Below, one piece after another: positions 53,013 to 62,018 of a stretch of 64,000 bases of DNA (the first letter of the stretch is position 1; each line of letters begins with the position of its first letter). The notes beneath the pieces were generated by a model. The model made no database searches, had not been told where the DNA came from, and was given only the letters and a program-made list of their open reading frames with translations. Source of the stretch: an uncultured Sphaerochaeta sp. (GTDB taxonomy: Bacteria > Spirochaetota > Spirochaetia > Sphaerochaetales > Sphaerochaetaceae); contig NZ_OY781873.1 in NCBI RefSeq assembly GCF_963677075.1, forward strand, positions 3,125,715 to 3,189,714. The letters run 5' to 3'. The position numbers were made by a program, and so were the translations under genes.

Positions 53013-54005
53013 CTATGCGCGGCGTGCGTATTTCTTCATATCGAAGTAGACCGCGATGATAATGATAAAGCCTTTTACCAATTGCTGGTAGTAGCTGTCA
53101 ACGCCCAGGAAGGACATTCCGTAGTTGATTAAGCCCATGGTAAAGACACCGACCATCATTCCACTGACCTTACCAACACCACCATTCTGTGAAACACCAC
53201 CAACGGTAACTGCAGCAATGGCATCCAACTCCATACCGTTTGCGGTAAGCGAGTTTGCCAAGCCAAGGCGGCTTGCCAGAAGGGTACCAGCTGTACCATA
53301 GAGCAAACCTGCATAGAAGTAGACCATCATAAGGTCACGTTCGACATTGATACCACTTACCCGCGCTGCCTGTGCATTACCACCGATCGCATAGAAGTGA
53401 GTTCCCTGACGGGTATGCTTGAGTAATATCCAGACAACCAGTGCTGCAATGGCAACATAGATGATGAGATTGGGAACAGGACCAACGCTTCCCTGACTGA
53501 TGTTCTTGAAGTTCTGGTTCAGAGAACCAACAACGGCTGCCTTGGTATAGATGAGCTGCAAACCCTTTGCAATGGACATGGAACCCAGTGTTGCAATAAA
53601 GGGAGGAAGCTTTCCATATGCAATCAAGTACCCGTTAAAGAGACCGAACAGGCCACCAGCGGCAACGGCTGCAACGATGGGAACGATCAGAGGGAAAGTC
53701 TGGCCTGCATAGATAGCAGAGCTGTAATCCGGATTCTGTGCAAAGGAAGCCGCAACGCTAGCGGTCAAACAGACGACATATCCGATGGAAAGGTCGATTC
53801 CCTTGGTGATGATGATCATACCAACACCCAGGGCTGCAAAGGATCTGACCGATTCTGCAATCAGGAGATTCCTGATACTGCTCCACCGCAGTGCTTGTCC
53901 GTTGGTCAGAATGGAAAGCAATAGCAACAATCCAACAAAGGTGACCCAGGTTGTATATTGTGAGGCAACTTTTTTGCTGTCGTTAAGTAGTTTTTTCATT
54001 TCCAT
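53013..54005 (-). CDS. sugar ABC transporter permease (RbsC/MglC type)
   Basis: A 330-residue CUT2-family permease with about ten spans. It shows the family stretch FAALGVGMIIITKGIDLSIGYVV, then LPPFIATLGSMSIAKGL and VTVGGVSQNGGVGKVSG. ATG 54005 follows GAGGGAG. CUT2 systems carry single monosaccharides such as ribose, galactose or xylose. It lies between the ATPase and the LacI gene. Confidence 0.94.
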   Translation of the reverse strand: MEMKKLLNDSKKVASQYTTWVTFVGLLLLLSILTNGQALRWSSIRNLLIAESVRSFAALGVGMIIITKGIDLSIGYVVCLTASVAASFAQNPDYSSAIYAGQTFPLIVPIVAAVAAGGLFGLFNGYLIAYGKLPPFIATLGSMSIAKGLQLIYTKAAVVGSLNQNFKNISQGSVGPVPNLIIYVAIAALVVWILLKHTRQGTHFYAIGGNAQAARVSGINVERDLMMVYFYAGLLYGTAGTLLASRLGLANSLTANGMELDAIAAVTVGGVSQNGGVGKVSGMMVGVFTMGLINYGMSFLGVDSYYQQLVKGFIIIIAVYFDMKKYARRA

Positions 54006-54027
54006 GGTAGGTTTTTCTCCCTCTTTC

Positions 54028-55530
54028 TTACATGAACTTCGTTGCAAGACGCATGATATTCTCTTGGGTGCACTCAGACTTGTCCAACACGCCAGTACAT
54101 TTCCCAGAACAAAGAACCATTACCCGGTGGGACATTCCGATCAATTCCGGCATTTCTGAGGAGACCATGATAATGGCCTTGCCCTGTTCAACCAGTTGTC
54201 CCATAATCTGGTATATCTCATATTTAGCCCCGACATCGATACCTCTGGTCGGTTCATCCATGATCAGGATGTCCGGCAAGGTCATCAACCATCGACTGAT
54301 GATAACCTTCTGCTGATTACCTCCTGAGAGGTTCTGGATCAATGTCTCCATGGTAGGAGTCTTGGTCCTGAGTGCCTTGTTGTATCGAACAGACTCTTCC
54401 TTCATCTCCTTGTGCTTAAGGAGGTGCAACTTGTTCAGATACTCTTTCAAGGAGGCAATTGAAGTATTGTTTGATATATTCATCAAGGGAAAAATACCAC
54501 TGCCTCTTCTATCCTCGGTAATCATCCCGATACCATGTTCGATGGCTTTTCGGGGAGTCATGTTCAGGATCTCATCCCCATCAACATAGATTTTTCCTTC
54601 CTGGGTTGCACGCACACCGAAGATTGCTTCCATCAATTCTGTACGTTGTGCTCCCATAAGTCCACCAATACCAAGGATTTCCCCACGATGCACCTCAAAG
54701 GATACATCCTGGAAGCTTCTGGGATTGGGGGAGCTTAGATTCTCCACCTTCAACAGGACCTCTCCCACATTACTCTTGAACTCAGGGAACCGAAGCTTTG
54801 CATCACGACCGACCATAAGAGAGATGAGTTTCTCGTTGGTCATATCTGCTACGTCATAACTTCCAATCATCTGGCCATCACGCATGACACTCACTTCATC
54901 AGCTATAGTAAAAATCTCTTCCATCTTATGGGAGATATAGATAACCGCTACGTTCTGCTCCCTCAGTTGGTTGATGATCTTGAAGAGATGTTTGACCTCG
55001 TTATCCGTGAGAGAGCTGGTGGGTTCATCCATGACAACCACCGAGGCATTGTAACTGACTGCTTTGGCAATTTCACAGGTCTGCTGCATGGAAATGGATA
55101 GAGAACCGATGCGAACCTCTGGTTTTACATTGATCTCCAGGTTCTTGAGCAGGTGACGGGTATCCTCATTCATTTTCTTGTGATCGATCAAACCAAACTT
55201 GTTCAGTGGCTCGCGACCGAGGAACAGATTCTCTGCTACCGAGCGCTCAGGAACATTGCTCAGCTCCTGGTGAATCATCGACACCCCTTGGTTGAGCGCA
55301 TCATGGGAGTCCTTGAATCGGTGCTCCTTTCCATTGAGTTTGATAATCCCTTTATCTTCCTGGTAAATACCGAACAAACACTTCATCAACGTCGATTTGC
55401 CTGCACCATTCTCGCCCATCAAGGCGTGTACTGTTCCTGGTTTTACCCGGAGCGTTACTCCATCAAGGGCTTTTACACCAGGGAAGGTTTTGGTAATACC
55501 TTCCATTTCCAGGGCAAATGTTGTGTCCAT
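54028..55530 (-). CDS. sugar ABC transporter ATPase, two-domain (MglA/RbsA type)
   Basis: A 500-residue tandem ATPase of the CUT2 class. The N-terminal half has Walker A GENGAGKS, signature LSISMQQTCEIAKA and Walker B VVVMDEPTSSL. The C-terminal half has GGLMGAQRTE in place of a good Walker A, as usual for the degenerate site, with LSGGNQQKVIISRWL and ILIMDEPTRGIDVGAK. ATG 55530 follows AGAGGA; a longer upstream reading was rejected. Confidence 0.95.
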   Translation of the reverse strand: MDTTFALEMEGITKTFPGVKALDGVTLRVKPGTVHALMGENGAGKSTLMKCLFGIYQEDKGIIKLNGKEHRFKDSHDALNQGVSMIHQELSNVPERSVAENLFLGREPLNKFGLIDHKKMNEDTRHLLKNLEINVKPEVRIGSLSISMQQTCEIAKAVSYNASVVVMDEPTSSLTDNEVKHLFKIINQLREQNVAVIYISHKMEEIFTIADEVSVMRDGQMIGSYDVADMTNEKLISLMVGRDAKLRFPEFKSNVGEVLLKVENLSSPNPRSFQDVSFEVHRGEILGIGGLMGAQRTELMEAIFGVRATQEGKIYVDGDEILNMTPRKAIEHGIGMITEDRRGSGIFPLMNISNNTSIASLKEYLNKLHLLKHKEMKEESVRYNKALRTKTPTMETLIQNLSGGNQQKVIISRWLMTLPDILIMDEPTRGIDVGAKYEIYQIMGQLVEQGKAIIMVSSEMPELIGMSHRVMVLCSGKCTGVLDKSECTQENIMRLATKFM

Positions 55531-55611
55531 CTGTCTTCCTCTTTCCATATTTTGCAATCGTCGTTCATAAAGTGTCTCCTACTGCTGGCAGCAGCAGGAG
55601 ACAATCTTGTC

Positions 55612-56688
55612 TTACATCAAGTCCTTGTAATTCTCTTTGGTGATCGGCTTGAAAGGAACCAGGTAGCACTGGGAAATGACAGCTGGGTCATTTGCAGGTG
55701 CTTCACTGATGACTTCCTTGGCAGGCTCGATTCCCCAAGCGGTTACGCCCTGTGCAGTGCCTTTGGTGGCCATTGCAAGAGCCAGCTCAAATGCGGTGCT
55801 GCTCTGTCCAACTGAGTCCTGCAGAACGGTAGCATACAGCTTGTCCTGATCCATGGAGTTCAATGCATCGGCAGTTGCATCGATACCGAGAACAGGGAAA
55901 CTCAGGATGGTACCATCGCTGGCATCATTGTCAACCAAACCGTTGGTAACCAAGGATTCAACTGCACCAAGAGCCATGCCGTCGTTCTGTGCAACCACGA
56001 GGTTGAACTTGCCACGGTGTGCTGCAAGCCAGGTGTCCATCTTTTCCTGAGCCTTGTCTGGAGTCCAGTCAGCTGTGTCCTTTGCAACAAAGTTCACGGT
56101 ATAACCAAGGCTTTCAAGGGTGTCAACAAAACCAGCTTCACGGCTGATCTGAGCGGGGTGCCCAAGCTGTCCCTGCAAGTACAGGATATTCAACACTTTA
56201 CCAGGTGCCTTGTCAGGATACTGGGTGAAGTAGTCATCTACAATCTGTGCCTGGTACTGACCAGCAACCAACTCAGGTGAGGAAGCAAGGTAGAAATCCT
56301 TACCTACCTTCAGCGCATCAACAGAAGGCTGGATATTGGAGAAGGCAGCGCCACCACCAACAGCCTGGATTTGCTGTGCCATTTGCTCAGTTACACTGGT
56401 GTCCTGAGGAATAATCACGAAATACTTGTATCCCTGGGTGATCAAGGTGTTGAGCTGGTCGAGCTGACGAGCTACGTCACCCTGAGCATCCTGCAGGTTC
56501 AATTCAACGCCGTTCTCTTCTGCAAGCTTGCGAAGATTGTCAGCATAGTCCTTAACAAACTGTTCGTTCAGATTTCTGATAAGTGCACCGATTTTAACCG
56601 TATCATCGGCTGCTTCTTTTCCGCCCTGTGCGAAAAGACCAGTACAGACAAGTGCCAGTACCAACAAAATAGCTACAGTCTTCTTCAT
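55612..56688 (-). CDS. monosaccharide-binding protein of the CUT2 importer
   Basis: A 358-residue periplasmic binding protein (Peripla_BP_4). The signal peptide MKKTVAILLVLALVCTGLFA is followed by QGGKEA. The mature fold begins VKIGALIRNLNEQFVKDYAD and includes VAQNDGMALGAVESL and PVLGIDATADALNSM. AAAGGAG is five bases before the ATG. It is similar to galactose- and ribose-binding proteins; the ligand is not determined. First gene of the operon with the ATPase, permease and LacI genes. Confidence 0.94.
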   Translation of the reverse strand: MKKTVAILLVLALVCTGLFAQGGKEAADDTVKIGALIRNLNEQFVKDYADNLRKLAEENGVELNLQDAQGDVARQLDQLNTLITQGYKYFVIIPQDTSVTEQMAQQIQAVGGGAAFSNIQPSVDALKVGKDFYLASSPELVAGQYQAQIVDDYFTQYPDKAPGKVLNILYLQGQLGHPAQISREAGFVDTLESLGYTVNFVAKDTADWTPDKAQEKMDTWLAAHRGKFNLVVAQNDGMALGAVESLVTNGLVDNDASDGTILSFPVLGIDATADALNSMDQDKLYATVLQDSVGQSSTAFELALAMATKGTAQGVTAWGIEPAKEVISEAPANDPAVISQCYLVPFKPITKENYKDLM

Positions 56689-56815
56689 AAAAACTCCTTT
56701 TGAGTAATTCCAGGATTCGCCTCCTGGCAAGCGTGATATTCACAATAGGCATCCATCGCTGATGGACAACCCCTATTGCCTGTGTCTTATGTATCTTCAC
56801 ATCGGAAAATCCATT

Positions 56816-56821
56816 TGTCAA
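56816..56821 (-). promoter_or_regulatory. -35 element of the CUT2 operon promoter
   Basis: A consensus TTGACA on the minus strand lies eight bases from the LacI-type operator at 56830-56843. At 17 bp the -10 position reads GAAGAT, a weak match, so only the -35 is reported. Confidence 0.35.
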
Positions 56822-56829
56822 TGAAAAAA

Positions 56830-56843
56830 TGTAAACGTTTACA
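56830..56843. promoter_or_regulatory. LacI-type operator O1
   Basis: TGTAAACGTTTACA, a perfect 14-bp palindrome with the central CG typical of LacI/GalR sites. It lies 142 bp before the binding-protein ATG and just upstream of the -35 element. The cognate repressor is probably the LacI protein encoded at the end of the operon. Confidence 0.8.
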
Positions 56844-56906
56844 GGTTTTTCTACTTTGTATAGCCTTTAGTATGTTTTTTACTATATTTACACACCTACA
56901 GCTAAG

Positions 56907-56920
56907 TGTAAACCTTTACA
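56907..56920. promoter_or_regulatory. LacI-type operator O2
   Basis: TGTAAACCTTTACA, one base different from the site at 56830-56843 and 77 bp from it centre to centre, about seven helical turns. Looping by a LacI-type tetramer or control of the divergent helicase gene is possible. The 405-bp gap 56689-57094 holds both operators and no gene. Confidence 0.7.
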
Positions 56921-57094
56921 ATACTCTCGCACAAATTAGAAAATCTATTGGAATCGAACGATATGTCTCCTTGCAATATCGATATATTTGGATTGGTATG
57001 GAGTAGTTTTCCTGCTCTCTTTTTGCATGGATCAGTACCAAATTGACAAGTAAATTGGTGGTAATTTTTGCATGAATACTGCATAGTAAAAACC

Positions 57095-60000
57095 ATGGCA
57101 TACACCGAATATGGAAACACATGGTGGGGAGAGCGATGGCTCGACTCCCTTACACAAATCGATTACTCGAACAGGATACCCAGAGGGAAGCGATATGCCC
57201 GTAACGGCTCAGTTCGTTCCATTACAATCGACAGAGGTAATGTAACCGCACGGGTGCAAGGAACAAGAGCTACCCCTTACAAAATAATCGTTGGAATCAG
57301 TCAATACACGAAAGCAGACAACAAGAGACTGATCGATCTTATCAGGGAAAATCCCTATTATCTGGGAAGCCTGCAAACAGGAGAACTCCCCCCAGAACTT
57401 GAACAAGAGTGTATGGATATCGGCATTAAGCTGTTCCCGCAATCATGGAAGGATTTGGGGATGCAATGCAGCTGTCCTGACTGGGCTGTCCCCTGCAAGC
57501 ACTTGGCTGCGGTCATCTACATGATTGCCAATGAGATCGACAAGGACCCTTTTCTTATCTTTCGCCTCCATGGACTTGATGTACAATCATCGCTTCTGAA
57601 CTCCGGGAGTACTGTTAAAGAGCAGATACCAACCTTGGATTCTCTTACCCTGATCAATGGGAAGGGTGTTTCTACTGTATTGGGCGAGCTTGATCTCCAG
57701 GTAATCCCGGACATGAAACCAGTGCTTGAACGTGTCCTTACCGAGGCCCCTCTCTTTGCCCCTCAATATGACTTCAAGCGAGACTATCTCTCCTATATTT
57801 CAAGCCTTGCGAAACAGACCACAAAATTTGTCAATCAGCTGGAGATCCCTCAGCAGATTCCGAGCATCCTCTATGATGAGTGTAAGATCACCTATCAAGG
57901 AAAAACAATGCAAGGAGTTCTCAAACAGGGCAAAGGCAAGCTTGCCTTTTCATCACAAGAGATGGATGGATGTCTCTCCTATCTCCAATCCTTTCCCATT
58001 GGTTCAACAGAGGAGTACCCGCCTGTCCTTTCACTCCTGCTCTTTGCACACAACTTTGCCCTTCGGCTTCTGCAGACTCATGGCGCCATCCCAAGACTGT
58101 TGGATCTTGGTAAAGACCAATACATTCTTCACTGGATTCCTGCCTATTTTAATCCTGAGATCAAGGCTATAACAGACTCCCTCGCAGCCAGGTTGCAGGA
58201 TAAGGATCTAGTCTTCATTGATTCCAAACCAGCAGACAAGCTCCAACAAATCTTTCTCATGGTGTCATTGTTTGTTCGCTCCTACAGCGACCTATTAGTG
58301 GATACTACAAATATCCCAGAAACTGACGAGCATGCATTGTTCTTTGCAGGAGCACCCTATAAAGTCAGGACCCTTGCTCAGAGAGGGAATCCCCTTGCCA
58401 TCCATCACTGGCTTGGAAGACTTATGCTCACAATCCGCTCTCATCGTCCCGTCCTTTGGATGAAGGAAACAGAAAAGGATACCTTCCAGTGTACCATCCA
58501 AGTCAAAGAGGCAGATAAGGAACCGATTGATCTCTCCTTATTTCTTTCAGAAAACACAGAGACGGCTGCAATTCTCCAGGATCTCAGTTATCTGGGAACC
58601 TACTTCAATCCCATCCAGAAAGCATTGATGGCACGAGGTAGTACTACCGTTACTGGTGATGAATTTCTCGATGCTTGGTTCAATGCCCTTCCAGCTTTGA
58701 AAGCACTTGGGGTCAGTATGATCATCCCAAGAAGCTTGCAAAAGACGCTCTCTCCACGTGTTTCTGTTCGCATGAGTACCTCCAGTGGAGGATCTGCTGA
58801 GAGTTTTCTTGCCTTACGGGATCTCTTGGATGTTTCATGGACTATTGTTTTGGGAGAGGATTCAATCGACCCAGAAACGTTGCAATCCATGTTGGATCAA
58901 GGTCGAAAGTATGTTGCGTTCAAGGATCAATATGTATTGCTCGATGAAAAGGAGATTGGAAGAATCAACCGCAGACTGGAGAAAGCCATCAAACTCTCCC
59001 CACTCGACCTCCTGAAGGCACATTTGTTGGGCACCTATGATGAACAGCCGGTGATGATGGAAAAAGGTGTACAGGAACTATTTGACTCCCTCTTGCAGAT
59101 TACACCCATAGCAGTACCATCAGAAGTCAATGCTTCATTACGGCCCTATCAGGAGCGAGGGTTTCAGTGGTTGATGCACAACCATGCAATCGGATTGGGG
59201 TCACTCTTGGCCGATGACATGGGATTAGGTAAGACAATACAGGTCATAACATTCTTGGTCGCCCTGAAGAACAAGAAGATCATCACACAGAAAAAACCAG
59301 TTTTGATTGTTGTTCCAGCCTCTCTGATGACTAACTGGGAACATGAGATATCTCGCTTTGCCCCCTCTCTCTCAACCTTTGTGTATCATGGGCAAAACCG
59401 ACAGCTTGAGAAGGGAAGTGACTGCATCATTACCACCTATGCTACAGTGAGAAGAGATAGTGAACTCTTACAGAAAACTCGTTTCTCGGTGACCATCCTT
59501 GATGAGGCACAGGCAATCAAGAATAGGGACTCAGCCCAAGCAAAGTCTGTCAGCAAGCTGAAGAGCGATCACTCCATCGCCATGACCGGTACACCAGTGG
59601 AAAACCGAATGCTTGACTACTGGAGCATCATAGATTGTGTCATGAAGGGTTACCTGGGTAATCAGACAAGCTTCAAGAGCCATTTTGCCATTCCCATTGA
59701 GCGGTACCATGATCAGGCTGCCTTGAAGGCATTCCGATCCCTTACAAAACCCTTGATGCTTCGTCGAGTCAAAACTGATACTTCAATCATCAACGACCTA
59801 CCAGAGAAGCTGGTACTTGAAAAGTACGCAAATCTATCCTTGGAGCAAAAAGTACTATACAAGGGAATTGTAGAGCAGACGGAGAAAACCCTGCAAGGTG
59901 CTGATGGAATTGAAAAAAAGGGAGCGGTATTCAAGTTAATGACAGCCCTCAAACAGGTCTGTTGCCACCCTGCCCTTTACTGTGACACCAGTAACAAGGA

Positions 60001-60559
60001 AACTGGGAATTCCGGGAAAACTACCCTCTTGATGGACCTGCTTGAGTCAATTCATCAGAGAAATGAGAAAGTGTTGATTTTCACCCAATACGCCCAAATG
60101 GGGTTCCTGCTTCAAGAGTTGTTGAAAGAATCATTTTCACTGGAAGCTCCCTTCCTGCACGGAGGTTCTACCAGGACACAGCGCGATGCGATGGTGAAGC
60201 AATTCCAATCTGATCCTGAATGCTGGCTGATGCTTCTCTCAATTCGAGCAGGCGGTACTGGATTGAATCTTACATCTGCAAGCCATGTGATTCACTATGA
60301 TCTATGGTGGAATCCAGCAGTGGAGAACCAAGCAACCGACCGTGCGTTCAGGATCGGGCAAGACAAACAGGTAACTGTCCACCGGCTCATTACAGAAGGA
60401 ACCTTTGAGGAACGCATAAACGATATGCTCACTTCCAAAAAAGATTTGGCTGACAGTGTTGTATCGGCGGGGGAGAATTGGATAACAGAGCTCTCAACTG
60501 AACAGCTGAAAGAACTCATAGAACTGAGGGAGAGCCATACAGAGACAGCCCCCCGTTAA
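57095..60559 (+). CDS. SWIM zinc-finger SNF2-family helicase
   Basis: A 1154-residue protein. The N-terminus MAYTEYGNTWWGERWLDSL is typical of SWIM proteins linked to SNF2 ATPases; the SWIM finger itself is C125, C127, C134, H136 (CSCPDWAVPCKH). A central region of several hundred residues has no motif I know. The C-terminal SNF2 ATPase (from about residue 680) has DDMGLGKTIQVI, ILDEAQAIKN, MTGTPVENR, LHGGSTRTQR and LNLTSASHVIHYDLWWNPAVENQATDRAFRIGQ. It probably remodels nucleoprotein, perhaps RNA polymerase or repair complexes. No ribosome site precedes ATG 57095. The gene stands alone. Confidence 0.9.
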   Translation: MAYTEYGNTWWGERWLDSLTQIDYSNRIPRGKRYARNGSVRSITIDRGNVTARVQGTRATPYKIIVGISQYTKADNKRLIDLIRENPYYLGSLQTGELPPELEQECMDIGIKLFPQSWKDLGMQCSCPDWAVPCKHLAAVIYMIANEIDKDPFLIFRLHGLDVQSSLLNSGSTVKEQIPTLDSLTLINGKGVSTVLGELDLQVIPDMKPVLERVLTEAPLFAPQYDFKRDYLSYISSLAKQTTKFVNQLEIPQQIPSILYDECKITYQGKTMQGVLKQGKGKLAFSSQEMDGCLSYLQSFPIGSTEEYPPVLSLLLFAHNFALRLLQTHGAIPRLLDLGKDQYILHWIPAYFNPEIKAITDSLAARLQDKDLVFIDSKPADKLQQIFLMVSLFVRSYSDLLVDTTNIPETDEHALFFAGAPYKVRTLAQRGNPLAIHHWLGRLMLTIRSHRPVLWMKETEKDTFQCTIQVKEADKEPIDLSLFLSENTETAAILQDLSYLGTYFNPIQKALMARGSTTVTGDEFLDAWFNALPALKALGVSMIIPRSLQKTLSPRVSVRMSTSSGGSAESFLALRDLLDVSWTIVLGEDSIDPETLQSMLDQGRKYVAFKDQYVLLDEKEIGRINRRLEKAIKLSPLDLLKAHLLGTYDEQPVMMEKGVQELFDSLLQITPIAVPSEVNASLRPYQERGFQWLMHNHAIGLGSLLADDMGLGKTIQVITFLVALKNKKIITQKKPVLIVVPASLMTNWEHEISRFAPSLSTFVYHGQNRQLEKGSDCIITTYATVRRDSELLQKTRFSVTILDEAQAIKNRDSAQAKSVSKLKSDHSIAMTGTPVENRMLDYWSIIDCVMKGYLGNQTSFKSHFAIPIERYHDQAALKAFRSLTKPLMLRRVKTDTSIINDLPEKLVLEKYANLSLEQKVLYKGIVEQTEKTLQGADGIEKKGAVFKLMTALKQVCCHPALYCDTSNKETGNSGKTTLLMDLLESIHQRNEKVLIFTQYAQMGFLLQELLKESFSLEAPFLHGGSTRTQRDAMVKQFQSDPECWLMLLSIRAGGTGLNLTSASHVIHYDLWWNPAVENQATDRAFRIGQDKQVTVHRLITEGTFEERINDMLTSKKDLADSVVSAGENWITELSTEQLKELIELRESHTETAPR

Positions 60560-60569
60560 GGAAGGGCTG
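60546..60569. terminator. possible hairpin terminator after the SNF2 gene
   Basis: CAGCCC and GGGCTG pair around the stop codon of the helicase gene, between two convergent genes. The tail GCTTTGTCT is not a proper T-run, so termination is uncertain. Confidence 0.3.
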
Positions 60570-60591
60570 GCTTTGTCTGATGCTCTTTATG

Positions 60592-62016
60592 TTACGGCTT
60601 GAAGATCTTTACCTTCTGTTCCCGCTTGATCCGGTCACGTCCCTCTTGCAGGCTTTCCAGTTCACCGGTAGCCCAGGCTTGGACTACCAAGTTGCCCAAT
60701 GCTGTAGCTTCCACCGGTCCTGCATACACAGGGAGACCGGTTTCAGTGGCTGCCCATTGGTCGAGAATCTCGTTCTTGCATCCGCCACCAATAATATGCA
60801 GGGCTGCAAACTTCTTCCCGATCACTGCCTCCAGATCACTAATTGCTTTCGCATAGGCCTTGGCAAGTCCTCGATAGATGGCAACCATGTACTCGCCATG
60901 GTTGGAAGGAGCGGGAAGATCATGCTCCCGGCACCAGGCATCAATCCTGTCAGTCATCAGATTATCGTGACTATTGGGTTTAAGGAACCGGGTATCAGAG
61001 GGATCGATGTATCCTTGATAATCCGTACAGCGAAGTGTTTCCTCATCAAGCTCTTTCCACTTGATCTCCTGCCCTTCCCTTTCCCAGTGCCTGACACACT
61101 CCTGTTGTATCCACATCCCCATGATATTCTTGAGGAATCGGATACCACCGCTGGCTGCTACCTCATTGGTAAACCCACTCTCCATGGAAGCTTGGTCAGT
61201 TCGGGGTTCAGAAAGTTCAACTCCCAGAAGTGACCAGGTACCGCTGGAGATATACAGGGGCGTCCCACCAGCCTCAGCAGGAACGGCAGCAACTGCACTC
61301 GCAGTATCATGAGCAGCGCTTGCAATCACCACCACCTCAGAGGAGGCCCCCACTTCGTGGGCAACATCCGTGGTCAAGCTTCCCAATACAGTACCACTGT
61401 CAACGATTTCCCCAAACAAGGAACGCTCAAAACCCATATCATCGATTAGGTCCCATGCCCATGTTTTTTGCTTTGGGTCGTACAATTGCGTAGTTGAAGC
61501 GTGGGTACGTTCATTCTTCATGATCCCAGTCAACCAATAGGCAAGCAAGTCTGGTACTGACAGGTAATGAGATGCTGCCTTCAAGGCTTCAGGGCGATCA
61601 CGTTTCATGGCAGCAAGTTGATAGAGGGTATTGAAGGGCTGGAAGGCAATCCCGGTTCTCTCATAGATCCGCATCTTTCCGCCCAACTGCTTCGATACCT
61701 GCTCGATCAACCCATCAGTTCTGCTGTCACGGTAGTGATAGCAAAGGGAGACCAAGCCCCCTTTGTCATCAGTAAGCACATAGTCAACGCCCCAGGTGTC
61801 AATACCGATGGAGGTGATATCACTTCCATACTTGGCAAAAGCCTTCTTCAGTCCCACCTTGATCTCGGCAAACAGGCTTTGGATGTCCCAATAGAACTCC
61901 CCCAGTATCTGGTCGTTTTGGGTGACAAACCGATGTACGACTTCAAACTCGCCGAGGTCCCCGACGAGAACCCGGCCGTTGGAAGCACCTAAGTCGATGG
62001 CGATATGCTTTTTCAT
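60592..62016 (-). CDS. rhamnulokinase-like FGGY sugar kinase
   Basis: A 474-residue FGGY-family kinase. Start HIAIDLGASNGRVLVGDL and the segments IGIDTWGVDYVL, HYRDSRTDG and ERTGIAFQPFNTLYQL are typical of L-rhamnulokinase RhaB, with ATP-site motifs SSGTWSLLGVEL and IIGGGCKNEILDQW. It is the third visible gene of an operon with a SorE-like dehydrogenase and an SDR, and no rhamnose isomerase or aldolase is seen. The substrate may therefore be L-rhamnulose or another ketose such as L-sorbose or L-fuculose. Confidence 0.88.
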   Translation of the reverse strand: MKKHIAIDLGASNGRVLVGDLGEFEVVHRFVTQNDQILGEFYWDIQSLFAEIKVGLKKAFAKYGSDITSIGIDTWGVDYVLTDDKGGLVSLCYHYRDSRTDGLIEQVSKQLGGKMRIYERTGIAFQPFNTLYQLAAMKRDRPEALKAASHYLSVPDLLAYWLTGIMKNERTHASTTQLYDPKQKTWAWDLIDDMGFERSLFGEIVDSGTVLGSLTTDVAHEVGASSEVVVIASAAHDTASAVAAVPAEAGGTPLYISSGTWSLLGVELSEPRTDQASMESGFTNEVAASGGIRFLKNIMGMWIQQECVRHWEREGQEIKWKELDEETLRCTDYQGYIDPSDTRFLKPNSHDNLMTDRIDAWCREHDLPAPSNHGEYMVAIYRGLAKAYAKAISDLEAVIGKKFAALHIIGGGCKNEILDQWAATETGLPVYAGPVEATALGNLVVQAWATGELESLQEGRDRIKREQKVKIFKP

Positions 62017-62018
62017 AA

